Positions 22,574 through 31,572 of a stretch of DNA of 64,000 nt are shown piece after piece (within the stretch, counting starts at the first letter, position 1; each line of letters opens with the position of its first letter). This stretch comes from Cucumibacter marinus DSM 18995 (GTDB lineage: Bacteria; Pseudomonadota; Alphaproteobacteria; Rhizobiales; Devosiaceae): NCBI RefSeq assembly GCF_000429865.1, contig NZ_KE386980.1, forward strand, positions 63,079 through 127,078, written 5' to 3'. A program made the translations under genes and the position numbers. The notes beneath the pieces were generated by a model, which was given only the letters and a program-made list of their open reading frames with translations, did no database searches and had not been told where the DNA came from.

Positions 22574-25500
22574 TGGCCACTCTCGCCCTTTCGCTGGCCG
22601 GCCAGGCTGCCGGCGGTGCGCTGTTCGGTCCGCTGGGTGCAACGCTCGGGCGGGCACTGGGGGCGCTGGCAGGCAACGCGCTCGACGACCGGCTCTTCGG
22701 TGGCAACGATCCCCAGCCTGCAGGCGAACTTCGGCTGCAATATTCGGATATCGGTGCCGGTATCCCGAGGCTTTATGGCTGGTCGCGGCTGAACGGCAAT
22801 ATCATCTGGGCCACTGAGCTTGAACGCCTGGCCGAAGGCGGCGGCATCAAGGGCCTGCTGGCGGAAAGTGACGATCCCGATCGGTTACTGGCCAGTTTCG
22901 CCATCGGGTTGGGTGAGGGACAAATCGCCCATATCGGCCGCATCTGGGCCGATGGCGAACCCATGGATCTGCGCAATACCGCATGGCGCTTCTATCGCGG
23001 CACCGAGGATCAGGTTCCAGACGCTTTCATAGAGGCGAAACAGGGCGCGGGTAATGCGCCTGCCTATCGTGGCACCGCTTACATTGTATTCGAGCGACTC
23101 GATCTGTCGCCCTATGGCAATCGCATTCCACAAATCAGTGTCGAACTGTGCCGGCCGGTCGGCGAGCTTGAGCCCATGATCCGGGCGGTCTGCGTGATCC
23201 CGGGGGCGAGCGAATTCGGCTACGACCCTGAGCCGCGCTACCGCATTCTTGGGCCCGGGGCGTCGCGTCCAGAAAACGTCCATCAGCGGGAGGGGCTGTC
23301 CGACTGGACAGTGTCGCTCGACGAACTGCAGGCGCTGTGCCCCTCGCTCGAGCATGTGGCGTTGGTGGTGAGCTGGTTCGGCGACGATCTGCGCTGCGGG
23401 CAATGCAGCATTCGCCCGAAAACGGTCGGTACCGATCGCGACATACGCGATGCGGATTGGGAGGTCAGCGGCATCGGGCGGAGCGGCGCAACACCCGTCA
23501 CCGAAGCACTGGGTGGCCCCGCCTTTGGCGGTACCCCGAGTGATGCGTCGGTGCTCGCTGCTATCGCGGATCTCAAGGCACGCGGGCTGAAGGTGACGCT
23601 TTATCCCTTTGTGCTGATGGATATCCAGGCGGACAACGCCCTGCCTTCACCCGACGGGTCCGCCAGTCAGCCGGCCTATCCCTGGCGCGGGCGGATCACG
23701 GCCGATCCAGCTCCGGGACAAACGGGCACACCCGACAATAGCGAGGCCGTGCTGTTGCAGGTCGAAGGGTTTTTCGGCTCGGCGGCGAGTGGTGATTTTG
23801 CCCCGGACGGCAACACGGTCTCTTTTTCCGGCGGCGCGGATTGGGGCTATCGCCGGTTTATCCTGCACCATGCCCATCTGGCGGAAATGGCCGGCGGAGT
23901 TGACGCCTTCCTGATCGGCTCCGAGCTGGTCGGGCTCACGCGGCTGCGCAGCGATATGCGTGACTTTCCGGTCGTTGACGCGCTTGCGGTGCTCGCTGGC
24001 GATGTGAGGAGTGTGCTGGGAGAAGGCGCGGCGCTGACCTACGGGGCGGACTGGACCGAGTATCACGGCCTGCAGCCTGAAGATGCGCCGGGCGACAAGC
24101 TGTTTCATCTTGACGGTTTGTGGGCCGATCCCGCTATCGATGCGGTCGGCATCGACAACTACATGATGGCGAGCGACTGGCGCGATGGCGAAGACCACCT
24201 CGATCGCACCGACGCCGATTGTCCCCACGATCTCGATTATCTCGGGGCGGGGATTGCCGGCGGCGAAGGCGCCGACTGGTTTTATGCGGATGAGGCCGAC
24301 AGGCAGACCCAGCAGCGCAGCCCGATAACCGACAGCGTTCATGATGAACCCTGGGTCTGGCGGTTCAAGGACATCCGGAGCTGGTGGTCCAATGCGCATT
24401 ATCATCGCGTGGATGGCGTGCGCGATGCCAGCCCGACAGGCTGGTTGCCAGGCATGAAACCGGTCTGGATGACGGAGATCGGGTGCGGCGCTGTGGAATT
24501 CGGCGCCAATCAGCCCAATGTGTTTCCCGACGCCAAGAGTGCGGAGAATGCACGGCCCTATTTCTCCGACGGCACGCCGGATCCGGCGATGCAGCGGGCG
24601 CATCTGATTGCCCAGCATCGGCATTGGCAGCCCGGCGCAACGGGTTTTGACGCCGCGGATAACCCTGTTTCGGCCGTTTACGGGGCAACGATGGTCGATC
24701 CTGACCGGCTTTATGTCTGGGCCTGGGATGCGCGTCCTTTTCCTGGCTTCCCGCTGCGCGAAGACGAGTGGAGCGACGCCAGCGCTCATGCCACCGGACA
24801 CTGGCTCAATGGACGGTTGGGGGCGGCCACGAGCGACGAGCTGGCGGCGGCCATTCTTGCAGACCACGGTGTTGAGGTGACGAGCCGGCAGATCGTGCTG
24901 CCGCTCATCGAGGGGGTAATTGTCGAGGGCCTGTCATCGGCGCGGAGCGCACTCGAGCCACTGACCGAAGCGACCGGGCTTCAGATCCGGTTTTCGCCGG
25001 AGGGCTGTGAGATCCGCCGGGAAACTGCGGGTCCGGCGCTGACGATCGACCCTGACCAGTTGGCCGACGAAGGGCAGGGGCTCATCACCCGCCGTCATGG
25101 CGACGCCGGTGAGAGCCCGCGCCGGTTGAGCGTCACCTTTATGGACCGCTTGGCGGATTACGCCCGGGCCAGCGCGGCCGCGTCCACCCCCTCACAGACG
25201 GGCGCGGTATTGGCCCACCACGCCGGCATGACCCTCGATCAAGAGGCAGCGCAGGCCATCGCACGACACCTGCTGGCGCGGCAGACTCAGGGCCATCGCA
25301 GCACGGCTTTCACCCTGCCGCCGGTATTCGAAGCGCTCGAACCCGGCGACAGGATCGCGCTCGGCGACAGCAAACCGATGACCGTCACAGCCTTGAGGCG
25401 CGGAACGGGCATCGAGATCGAGGCGGTTACCCGCGGGGCGGTGCCGGAAGCCGGAACGGCGGTGAGTGCGCCAAAATCAGTGCCGGCGCTGATCAAGGGC

Positions 25501-26424
25501 GTTTCGGACCCGGTGTATTTGTTGGCCCCGTTGCCGCCAGTAGACGCAGATGAAAGCGTCGGACGGTTGCTGGTCGGGGCCTATGCCGACCCGTGGCCCG
25601 GCCATTTGACCCTTTATCCGGGTGAGGGCGGCGATCGGCTCTGCCGCCTCGATCACCCCACCTCGATCGGCGAAACGCTGAGTGTCTTGCCCAAGGGCCG
25701 GCATGAACTGTGGCAGGAGGCCTCACTTGAGGTGTCACTGCCCGCCGGACATCCGAGCGCGGTGGAACCGCATGCCGCACTTGGCGGTACCAACCGACTG
25801 GCTCTGTGTCACCCGGACGGACACTGGGAGATTGTCGGCTTTGCGGGTGCCGAACTGATCGGTGTGGGCCAATACAGGCTGACCCGGTTCTTGCGCGGAT
25901 TGGAGAAGACTGACTACGCGATTGGAGGCCCGGTGCCGGCTGGGGCGCAGATTCTTGTGCTGGGTGGCGGTGAGCAAAGCATCAGCCTGCCGCGCGAGCA
26001 CATGGCTGCGGGCACCGAATTTCGCATTCATGCGGGCAGTGCCGACCCGAGCGGCCGCACGGTACCGCTCGAGGCGGACATTACACCCTTGCTGCCATTG
26101 GCACCGGTCCACCTCACGGCCAGGCGTGATCTGGCAAGCGGAGATATCGAGATCAGCTTTGTCCGACGCGGCCGGGTTGATGCCGACATCTGGAGCGGCA
26201 TCGACATCCCGGCTGATCCTGCCGGCCCGATCTATGAGATCGCAATCGGGCCTGAGGAGGCGCCTGTGCGGACCATCACGGCGGCAACCGAGATAGCTCA
26301 CTACGCTGCCACGGACCAGATTGCCGATTTCGGGTCATTGCCCGACAGCTTCGATTTCACCGTAGCCCAGTTCAGTCCGGTTCTGGGCGCCGGCCCGGCC
26401 GCCGCCTCCGGTTTCTCAGGCTAA
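22573..26424 (+). CDS. GTA tail-tip/host-specificity protein with TIM-barrel-like domain (gp15-type)
   Basis: The 1283-residue product starts at the ATG at 22573, behind GGAGGAAGG. It is the baseplate megatron that contacts recipient cells. The N-terminus is Gly-rich (LFGPLGATLGRALGALAGNALDD). Residues about 400-760 form the GTA TIM-barrel-like domain, with WGYRRFILHHAHLAEMAGGVDAFLIGSEL, DWTEYH and LPGMKPVWMTEIGCGAV. A phage-tail fibronectin-like C-terminal third follows. It is the longest gene of the cluster, as in other GTAs. Confidence 0.94.
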   Translation: MATLALSLAGQAAGGALFGPLGATLGRALGALAGNALDDRLFGGNDPQPAGELRLQYSDIGAGIPRLYGWSRLNGNIIWATELERLAEGGGIKGLLAESDDPDRLLASFAIGLGEGQIAHIGRIWADGEPMDLRNTAWRFYRGTEDQVPDAFIEAKQGAGNAPAYRGTAYIVFERLDLSPYGNRIPQISVELCRPVGELEPMIRAVCVIPGASEFGYDPEPRYRILGPGASRPENVHQREGLSDWTVSLDELQALCPSLEHVALVVSWFGDDLRCGQCSIRPKTVGTDRDIRDADWEVSGIGRSGATPVTEALGGPAFGGTPSDASVLAAIADLKARGLKVTLYPFVLMDIQADNALPSPDGSASQPAYPWRGRITADPAPGQTGTPDNSEAVLLQVEGFFGSAASGDFAPDGNTVSFSGGADWGYRRFILHHAHLAEMAGGVDAFLIGSELVGLTRLRSDMRDFPVVDALAVLAGDVRSVLGEGAALTYGADWTEYHGLQPEDAPGDKLFHLDGLWADPAIDAVGIDNYMMASDWRDGEDHLDRTDADCPHDLDYLGAGIAGGEGADWFYADEADRQTQQRSPITDSVHDEPWVWRFKDIRSWWSNAHYHRVDGVRDASPTGWLPGMKPVWMTEIGCGAVEFGANQPNVFPDAKSAENARPYFSDGTPDPAMQRAHLIAQHRHWQPGATGFDAADNPVSAVYGATMVDPDRLYVWAWDARPFPGFPLREDEWSDASAHATGHWLNGRLGAATSDELAAAILADHGVEVTSRQIVLPLIEGVIVEGLSSARSALEPLTEATGLQIRFSPEGCEIRRETAGPALTIDPDQLADEGQGLITRRHGDAGESPRRLSVTFMDRLADYARASAAASTPSQTGAVLAHHAGMTLDQEAAQAIARHLLARQTQGHRSTAFTLPPVFEALEPGDRIALGDSKPMTVTALRRGTGIEIEAVTRGAVPEAGTAVSAPKSVPALIKGVSDPVYLLAPLPPVDADESVGRLLVGAYADPWPGHLTLYPGEGGDRLCRLDHPTSIGETLSVLPKGRHELWQEASLEVSLPAGHPSAVEPHAALGGTNRLALCHPDGHWEIVGFAGAELIGVGQYRLTRFLRGLEKTDYAIGGPVPAGAQILVLGGGEQSISLPREHMAAGTEFRIHAGSADPSGRTVPLEADITPLLPLAPVHLTARRDLASGDIEISFVRRGRVDADIWSGIDIPADPAGPIYEIAIGPEEAPVRTITAATEIAHYAATDQIADFGSLPDSFDFTVAQFSPVLGAGPAAASGFSG

Positions 26425-26442
26425 CGCACAAAAGGATCGAAA

Positions 26443-27213
26443 ATGGACGAGGACACCGCCTTTCGGCGGGCGCTTGAACACGTTCTGGTGTCTGAGGGCG
26501 GCTATGTTGACCACCCTGATGACCCCGGTGGCGCAACGAATATGGGCATTACGCGCAAGACCCTGGCACGCTGGCGGCAGATCAGCCCCTGGTGGGCGCT
26601 TCCGAAGTCGGCGGTGCGCGACCTTGAGGGCAGCGAGGCGGCCCGGATCTATCGGTCGCGCTACTGGTCGGCGGCCAGTGCCGACCGGATGCCGGCGGGC
26701 ATTGGATTCGCGCTGTTCGACTTCGCCGTCAATTCGGGCGTCGGCCGCGCCGCCCGCAGCTTGCAGACAATCCTCGGCGTCAAACGGGATGGGATCGTCG
26801 GACCGCTGACCCTGGCAGCGCTGCACGCTTTCGTCGACGGTCGCGGCGAGCCAGCGCTTGTCGACAGACTTTGCGATGACCGCCTTGGCTTCCTGCGCAA
26901 ACTGGCCGCGTTCGCGGTGTTCGGCAGGGGCTGGCTCAACCGTGTGAAAGCCACGAGGGAGGCGGCGTTGGCTCTCTGCAAGCCCTTCACCGCACGAGAA
27001 AAATCATCCATTCCAAGGAGAAACGATATGTCTTTTCTGGCTGGTTATCGCACCTATCTGGTTGCTCTGATCATGGCGCTGACCGGGATCGCTCAGATCC
27101 TGGGCGTCGAGGTGCCGGCATTCGATCCGCATGCCGGCGGTCAACTCCTCATGGAGGCGCTGGCCATCCTGTTCCTGCGCAGGGGACTGAATACGGAGAT
27201 TGGCAACGCCTGA
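26443..27213 (+). CDS. GH108-type endolysin whose frame continues into a holin-like segment
   Basis: The frame encodes 256 residues. Residues 1-90 are a glycosyl hydrolase 108 domain with catalytic Glu18 in SEGGYVDHPDDPGGATNMGIT. Residues about 95-180 are the associated PG_binding_3 region (DFAVNSGVGRAARSLQ...). From residue 196 the same frame reads SFLAGYRTYLVALIMALTG, a small membrane protein with its own ribosome-binding site. Cell lysis for GTA release is the likely role. In Rhodobacter capsulatus the GTA lysis genes are located elsewhere, whereas here they follow the tail-tip gene by 18 bases. Confidence 0.85.
   Translation: MDEDTAFRRALEHVLVSEGGYVDHPDDPGGATNMGITRKTLARWRQISPWWALPKSAVRDLEGSEAARIYRSRYWSAASADRMPAGIGFALFDFAVNSGVGRAARSLQTILGVKRDGIVGPLTLAALHAFVDGRGEPALVDRLCDDRLGFLRKLAAFAVFGRGWLNRVKATREAALALCKPFTAREKSSIPRRNDMSFLAGYRTYLVALIMALTGIAQILGVEVPAFDPHAGGQLLMEALAILFLRRGLNTEIGNA
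27028..27213 (+). CDS. Holin-like small membrane protein, internal in-frame start
   Basis: An ATG at 27028 with AAGGAG seven bases upstream lies inside the endolysin frame. It would give a 61-residue protein with two hydrophobic segments (YLVALIMALTGIAQILGV and GGQLLMEALAILFLRRG), a size and layout fitting a small holin. There is no stop between the endolysin and this segment, so both a fusion and a free small protein may be made. The strong internal site makes the free form likely. Confidence 0.6.
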   Translation: MSFLAGYRTYLVALIMALTGIAQILGVEVPAFDPHAGGQLLMEALAILFLRRGLNTEIGNA

Positions 27214-27275
27214 ATGCCGAAATCGGGCGGGATTATTCATGTTGCATTCAGATGACCGGCGCTAGAAAGCCTGTC

Positions 27276-27602
27276 ATGAAAAACATGATCCCGCCCCTTC
27301 TGCGTCTTGTTGCCGGTATCGCCCTCGCGGCGGTGCTTTCCGCCAGTGCGGCCCAGGCCCAATATGGCGGCAGCGCCGACTGCCTGGGTCCGGGCGAGAC
27401 GCGCAATGCCGTACTCGCCGGCCAGATCCTGCCCATCAAGGACGCCATCGCGGCGGCGGGGCTCTATGGCGATCCGCTCAAGGTCAATGTCTGCCGGGAC
27501 AACGGCGCATTGGTGTATTACGTTTCGATTCTCGATGCATCGGGCTCTGCGGCGCGATACGTCTTGGATGCCCGTAACGGCACAAACTACGGTACCTACT
27601 GA
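27276..27602 (+). CDS. feuN: Small periplasmic protein, FeuN-like
   Basis: From the ATG at 27276 the product has 108 residues with a signal peptide (LLRLVAGIALAAVLSASAAQA, cleavage before QYGG); an earlier ATG at 27252 is possible. The mature part has two cysteines and a PepSY-like pattern (GQILPIKDAIAAAGLYGDPLKVNVC). It directly precedes genes closely resembling feuP and feuQ. In Sinorhizobium meliloti a small periplasmic protein, FeuN, is encoded upstream of feuPQ and restrains the kinase. The symbol rests on this position and size. Confidence 0.6.
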   Translation: MKNMIPPLLRLVAGIALAAVLSASAAQAQYGGSADCLGPGETRNAVLAGQILPIKDAIAAAGLYGDPLKVNVCRDNGALVYYVSILDASGSAARYVLDARNGTNYGTY

Positions 27603-27620
27603 TACTGGGGGCGGCCACCA

Positions 27621-28280
27621 ATGCGCATTCTCGTTGTTGAAGACGACACCGATCTCAACAAGCAGCTCAACGAGGCTTTGACCGAAGCCGGCTATGTTGT
27701 CGATTCAGCCTTTGACGGCGAGGAAGGGCATTTCCTCGGTGATACCGAACCCTATGATGCCGTGGTGCTCGATATCGGTCTGCCGCAGCTTGACGGGATA
27801 TCAGTGCTCGAAAACTGGCGCCGCGACGGCAAGGCGATGCCTGTGCTTATCCTGACCGCACGCGACCGCTGGAGCGACAAGGTGCAGGGCATCGACGCCG
27901 GCGCCGACGACTATGTTGCCAAACCGTTTCACATGGAAGAAGTGCTGGCGCGGCTGCGGGCCCTGTTGCGACGCGCATCGGGCCATGCCTCCAACGAAAT
28001 CGAATGCGGACCGATCCGGCTTGATGCCCGGGCGGGCAAGGTCACGGTGGATGGCGCCGCCATCAAGCTCACCTCCCATGAGTTCCGCCTCTTGTCCTAC
28101 ATGATGCACCACAAGGGTGAAGTCATCTCGCGCACCGAATTGACCGAGCATATGTACGATCAGGATTTCGACAGAGATTCCAATACGATCGAGGTCTTTG
28201 TTGGCAGGCTTCGCAAGAAACTGCCTGAGGACTGCATCAAGACAATCAGGGGTCTGGGCTACAAGCTCGACATGGCCTGA
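27621..28280 (+). CDS. feuP: OmpR-type response regulator, FeuP-like
   Basis: The 219-residue product has a receiver domain with phosphoacceptor Asp51 (VVLDIGLPQLDG) and Lys in AKPFHMEEV, then a winged-helix DNA-binding domain (LTSHEFRLLSYMMHHKGEVISRTELTEHMYD...VFVGRLRKKL). The stretch GEEGHFLGDTEPYDAVVLDIGLPQ closely recalls FeuP. In rhizobia FeuP/FeuQ respond to low osmolarity and control cyclic glucan export. The kinase gene starts at its stop codon. Confidence 0.8.
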   Translation: MRILVVEDDTDLNKQLNEALTEAGYVVDSAFDGEEGHFLGDTEPYDAVVLDIGLPQLDGISVLENWRRDGKAMPVLILTARDRWSDKVQGIDAGADDYVAKPFHMEEVLARLRALLRRASGHASNEIECGPIRLDARAGKVTVDGAAIKLTSHEFRLLSYMMHHKGEVISRTELTEHMYDQDFDRDSNTIEVFVGRLRKKLPEDCIKTIRGLGYKLDMA

Positions 28281-29638
28281 TGGCCCGCCTTTCAATTGCC
28301 GCAAGACTGTTCTGGCTGTCCTCGATCGGCCTTGTCATCGCGCTGGTGGCGACCGGCCTGCTACTGTCTGAACTGTATTCCCGGGCGCTCGAACGCACCG
28401 TCAACGATACGCTCGATTTTCAGCTCACCACGCTTGTGGCGCGCGTCCTTGAGGCCGAAGACCTGTCGGACCCGGTGATCGCAGCGACCGATCCGCGCTT
28501 CGACCGTCCTGCGTCCGGCTGGTACTGGCAGATCGAGGCGGTGGACAGTGGTGATATCGCGGTCTCGAATTCCACCATCGGCAGTGCGCTGCCAAGGCTT
28601 GATATCCCGTTTGACGAAAACAACGCTCGAGCGGCTAATGCCCGGGACGCCAACGACATCTGGATCCGCATCCGCGAGCGCAAGATCAGCCTGCCTGAGA
28701 TCGGCGATGTCATCATCTCGGTCACCTCGAACTGGGACGAAGTTGCCGGGGACGTCGCGGCCTTTCGTCAGCAAACCCTGTTGGTGCTGGTTCTGGTCGG
28801 CCTGCTTTTGGCCGGGCTTTTGGCGGTCGTCGCCCGAACGGGCCTTCATCCCTTGCGGCGATTGAGAACTGCTGTCGAATCCGTGCGCGCGGGTGAAACG
28901 CCCAGCGTGGCAGGAGAGTATCCGGTGGAAATCGCACCGCTTGCCGAAGAGGTGAACGAGCTGTTGAGGTCGAATGCGCAGATCGTGGAACGTGCACGCA
29001 GCCAGGTCGGCAATCTTGCGCACGGCCTCAAGACCCCGATTGCGGTGCTGCGCAATGATGCGCGCGAAGGGCGCTCGGAAATCGAGCGTTCGGTCCTGAA
29101 CCAGACAGATCGCATGTCGGGGCTGGTTGCGACCTATCTCGACCGGGCCCAATTGTCCGCGCGCTCCGCCATCGTGGGGCAGAGGGCGGATGTCGGGCAG
29201 ATCCTCGACCGGCTTTGTAATGTCATGTCGAAGCTTCACCGCGACCGCGACGTGGCGCTCACCCTGCCTCCGGACGCGGATATCTGGTTCAGGGGGGATG
29301 CGGGCGACCTTGAAGAAATGACCGGCAATCTTGTCGACAACGCTTGTAAATGGGCGAGGTCGTCTGTGATGGTTTCCGCGAGCCTGGCGGGCAAGGCCAA
29401 GGATCGCGTCCTCATAGAAATCGAGGATGACGGCGCCGGCCTGACCGAAGAGGAATGTGAAGCGGTGCTCAAACGGGGCGTCCGGCTTGACGAAAAGACG
29501 CCTGGTTCCGGCCTTGGTCTCGACATCGTCAAGGAACTCGTTGATATCTACGGCGGTTCACTTCAATTGGGCCGTGCGCAGCTCGGCGGACTTTCGATCC
29601 GCCTTGACCTGCCGGCTGCCCGCATGTCTCGCGGGTAA
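28280..29638 (+). CDS. feuQ: Membrane sensor histidine kinase, FeuQ-like
   Basis: The 452-residue product has a membrane segment at residues about 8-31, a periplasmic sensor region, a second membrane segment at about 168-190, a HAMP linker, the phosphoacceptor His248 in NLAHGLKTPIAVL, and a HATPase_c domain (NLVDNACKWA, DDGAGLTEEE, GSGLGLDIVKELV). It forms an operon with the FeuP-like gene, overlapping by one base, and is its likely partner. Confidence 0.82.
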   Translation: MARLSIAARLFWLSSIGLVIALVATGLLLSELYSRALERTVNDTLDFQLTTLVARVLEAEDLSDPVIAATDPRFDRPASGWYWQIEAVDSGDIAVSNSTIGSALPRLDIPFDENNARAANARDANDIWIRIRERKISLPEIGDVIISVTSNWDEVAGDVAAFRQQTLLVLVLVGLLLAGLLAVVARTGLHPLRRLRTAVESVRAGETPSVAGEYPVEIAPLAEEVNELLRSNAQIVERARSQVGNLAHGLKTPIAVLRNDAREGRSEIERSVLNQTDRMSGLVATYLDRAQLSARSAIVGQRADVGQILDRLCNVMSKLHRDRDVALTLPPDADIWFRGDAGDLEEMTGNLVDNACKWARSSVMVSASLAGKAKDRVLIEIEDDGAGLTEEECEAVLKRGVRLDEKTPGSGLGLDIVKELVDIYGGSLQLGRAQLGGLSIRLDLPAARMSRG

Positions 29639-29695
29639 CCAAATTTTCGCCCTATTAGGGAATGATGAACCATACGCCAGCCTGAAGGGAATGCC

Positions 29696-30187
29696 ATGTT
29701 TCGCCAGATCGCCCCGCTTTCGCTCCTCGCCCTCGTCCTGGTGGCGGGATGTGCGCGCTTTGATTCGGGCGTTGCGACCTCGCGGCTTTCGTCCGTCGGG
29801 CCCCAGCCCCAGCCGATTTCGTCCGAGCCCGCTACTCAGCCACAAACCACGCAGACGCAGCCGACCGCTGCGCCACGCCTGGCCGATAGTTCCGGCCTCG
29901 ATTTCCTGGACCCCACGGTTGCCGGCAAGCTGAGCGCTGCAGACCGCAGCGAGGCCGCGTCGGCACAGTTCTACGCCTTGCAGTTCGGACGTCCGGGTGC
30001 TCCGCGCAAATGGCAGGGCACCGGCGGGGCGTCCGGCGAAGTCACCGTCGGTCCTTATGTTCGCGTGAATGCCCTTGATTGTCGCGATTTCACCCACTCG
30101 GTGACTTTGTCCGGTCAGGATTACAAGAAGTCGGGTACAGCCTGCCGCGAGGCTAACCAGAACTGGCAGGTCGTCGCGAGCCGCTAG
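29696..30187 (+). CDS. Lipoprotein with RT0821/Lpp0805-type surface-antigen C-terminus
   Basis: The 163-residue product has a clear lipoprotein signal (LSLLALVLVAGC), a Pro/Gln/Thr-rich linker and a C-terminal domain with CRDFTHSVTLSGQDYKKSGTAC...NWQVV, the pattern of the 17-kDa surface antigen/RT0821 family. It is probably in the outer membrane. A terminator hairpin follows its stop. Confidence 0.72.
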   Translation: MFRQIAPLSLLALVLVAGCARFDSGVATSRLSSVGPQPQPISSEPATQPQTTQTQPTAAPRLADSSGLDFLDPTVAGKLSAADRSEAASAQFYALQFGRPGAPRKWQGTGGASGEVTVGPYVRVNALDCRDFTHSVTLSGQDYKKSGTACREANQNWQVVASR

Positions 30188-30197
30188 GCATGATTTC

Positions 30198-30220
30198 GGG
30201 CACGGTGTAACACCGTGCCC
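30198..30220 (+). terminator. Terminator hairpin after the lipoprotein gene
   Basis: GGGCACGGTG and CACCGTGCCC form a perfect 10-bp stem with a TAA loop. A T-rich stretch (GATTTATTTG) follows nine bases later rather than directly. Confidence 0.6.
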
Positions 30221-30245
30221 CCAATCGATTTATTTGTTGGCTGAC

Positions 30246-30260
30246 AAAGCTTTGTTTACC
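30246..30260 (+). promoter_or_regulatory. Second copy of the 15-bp motif AAAGCTTTGTTTACC
   Basis: This is identical to 486-500, which lies before the PAS histidine kinase. Here it ends 22 bases before the GTG start of the unknown 429-residue gene, close enough to be a core-promoter or operator element. Confidence 0.35.
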
Positions 30261-30282
30261 GCTGACCGGCAGGATTGGGGCC

Positions 30283-31572
30283 GTGCAAGTAACCAGCGTA
30301 AATCAGCCATTGACCCCTTCGAATCCAAGACCCGCTGACAGGTTGAGCGCGCTCAAGGGCAGCGCTGCCGCACCGAATGCCGCCAGTGCTGCCGTGCGAA
30401 ACCGCCCTGCAGCGGCCCAGGCGATCGCCGAGGCGCTTTCGCCTGTGCTGTTGGATGTCGAACCCATAATTCCCGGCGCCGCCCTTTACGCCAAGCATCT
30501 CAATGACTTCTGGGTCTGGTTCGCCCGCGATGTGGCGCCCGAATTTGCCTCCGACCTTGACCTGATGGTTGCCGCGGAGCCGGACCGGGCGGTGGAGCTG
30601 TTTGCCGAGGCGGCAGCGAAGATTGTGTCTCTTTCCGAAGCGGCGCTCGCCGCAGCCGAAACCGAAGAACAACGCAAGCGCATCGCCGTGCAGCTCGGCG
30701 GAAATGAGGTGCTTGAATCCATCCCGGCCATCTTGTCATGCGTTGCCCAGGTGAAAATGCTGCATCGCGCGGCAGAATTTGGCGGCGTGATGGCCCAGCT
30801 GGATTCAGCAACGCGAATTTCGCTTGCCTTACAAGCCGTCGACCTGCCGAAGGGCAGTTTCCGCCGCTACTGGTGCCTGGCCGCGATCGGCAGCATCCCC
30901 GACCCCTTCGAGTTCATCGGCGCCATGGTTATGGCGGCGGAAAGCGACAGCGAGGCGGATCTCAAGAATGCCGGCTTCGGAATCTGGATGGATGCGTTCA
31001 TCATCGATGCCCAGCGCCAGGACCAGCTGGTCAAAGGAGCCGTGGGCCTGTTCGCGGATGTCGATCTGGCTTGCAAGGCGATTCATCGGTTCCACACCAT
31101 CGCTCGCGCCATGGTCCTGCAGCTTGAATTGCCGGCCAATTCTGTCTGGGGGCATTCCCTCAAGCGCCTGACCAAGGATATCAGCCAGCAAATCGAGCCG
31201 AAACTCGAGGATGTCGTGCGCGATGTCACGCTTTCGCTAAGGCCTGCCCGCGACGGTGTCGACCGCTTCAACGAAGAAGCCGTGCTTCAGGCGCTCAACG
31301 GGCTTTACCTCCTCGCAACCGCACGGGACAGCCGGGACTCCTTGGCGGTCAATGCGGTCACCGAACGCGTGTGGTCACAGACCGGCCAGACCATTGAGAC
31401 CTTGCTGAACAGATCGATCGATGCCTTGCGGGATGTTGGACCGGACAAGGACGTTGCCGTCCGCCGCGTCGATGCCGGTATCAAGATGGCGGGGATCCGG
31501 TTCGGGGCGGATTATGCCCAGGTGATCGAGCGGAGCCGGGACGTCATTCTTCGTCGCCATAAGGTTCACTAG
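30283..31572 (+). CDS. 429-residue hypothetical protein
   Basis: Starting at a GTG, the product is soluble, largely helical and Ala-rich. There are no membrane segments, signal peptide or enzyme motifs, and I do not recognise a family. Residues 1-50 are disordered-looking; the rest has regular amphipathic helices. It is preceded by the 15-bp motif shared with the kinase at 646. Its last 29 bases overlap the convergent flavoprotein gene. Confidence 0.6.
   Translation: MQVTSVNQPLTPSNPRPADRLSALKGSAAAPNAASAAVRNRPAAAQAIAEALSPVLLDVEPIIPGAALYAKHLNDFWVWFARDVAPEFASDLDLMVAAEPDRAVELFAEAAAKIVSLSEAALAAAETEEQRKRIAVQLGGNEVLESIPAILSCVAQVKMLHRAAEFGGVMAQLDSATRISLALQAVDLPKGSFRRYWCLAAIGSIPDPFEFIGAMVMAAESDSEADLKNAGFGIWMDAFIIDAQRQDQLVKGAVGLFADVDLACKAIHRFHTIARAMVLQLELPANSVWGHSLKRLTKDISQQIEPKLEDVVRDVTLSLRPARDGVDRFNEEAVLQALNGLYLLATARDSRDSLAVNAVTERVWSQTGQTIETLLNRSIDALRDVGPDKDVAVRRVDAGIKMAGIRFGADYAQVIERSRDVILRRHKVH

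Noticed and set aside
12464-27213. Reading the phage-like region as an integrated prophage
   Set aside because: No integrase, repressor, replication genes or flanking attachment repeats are visible, and the gene order is that of a GTA.
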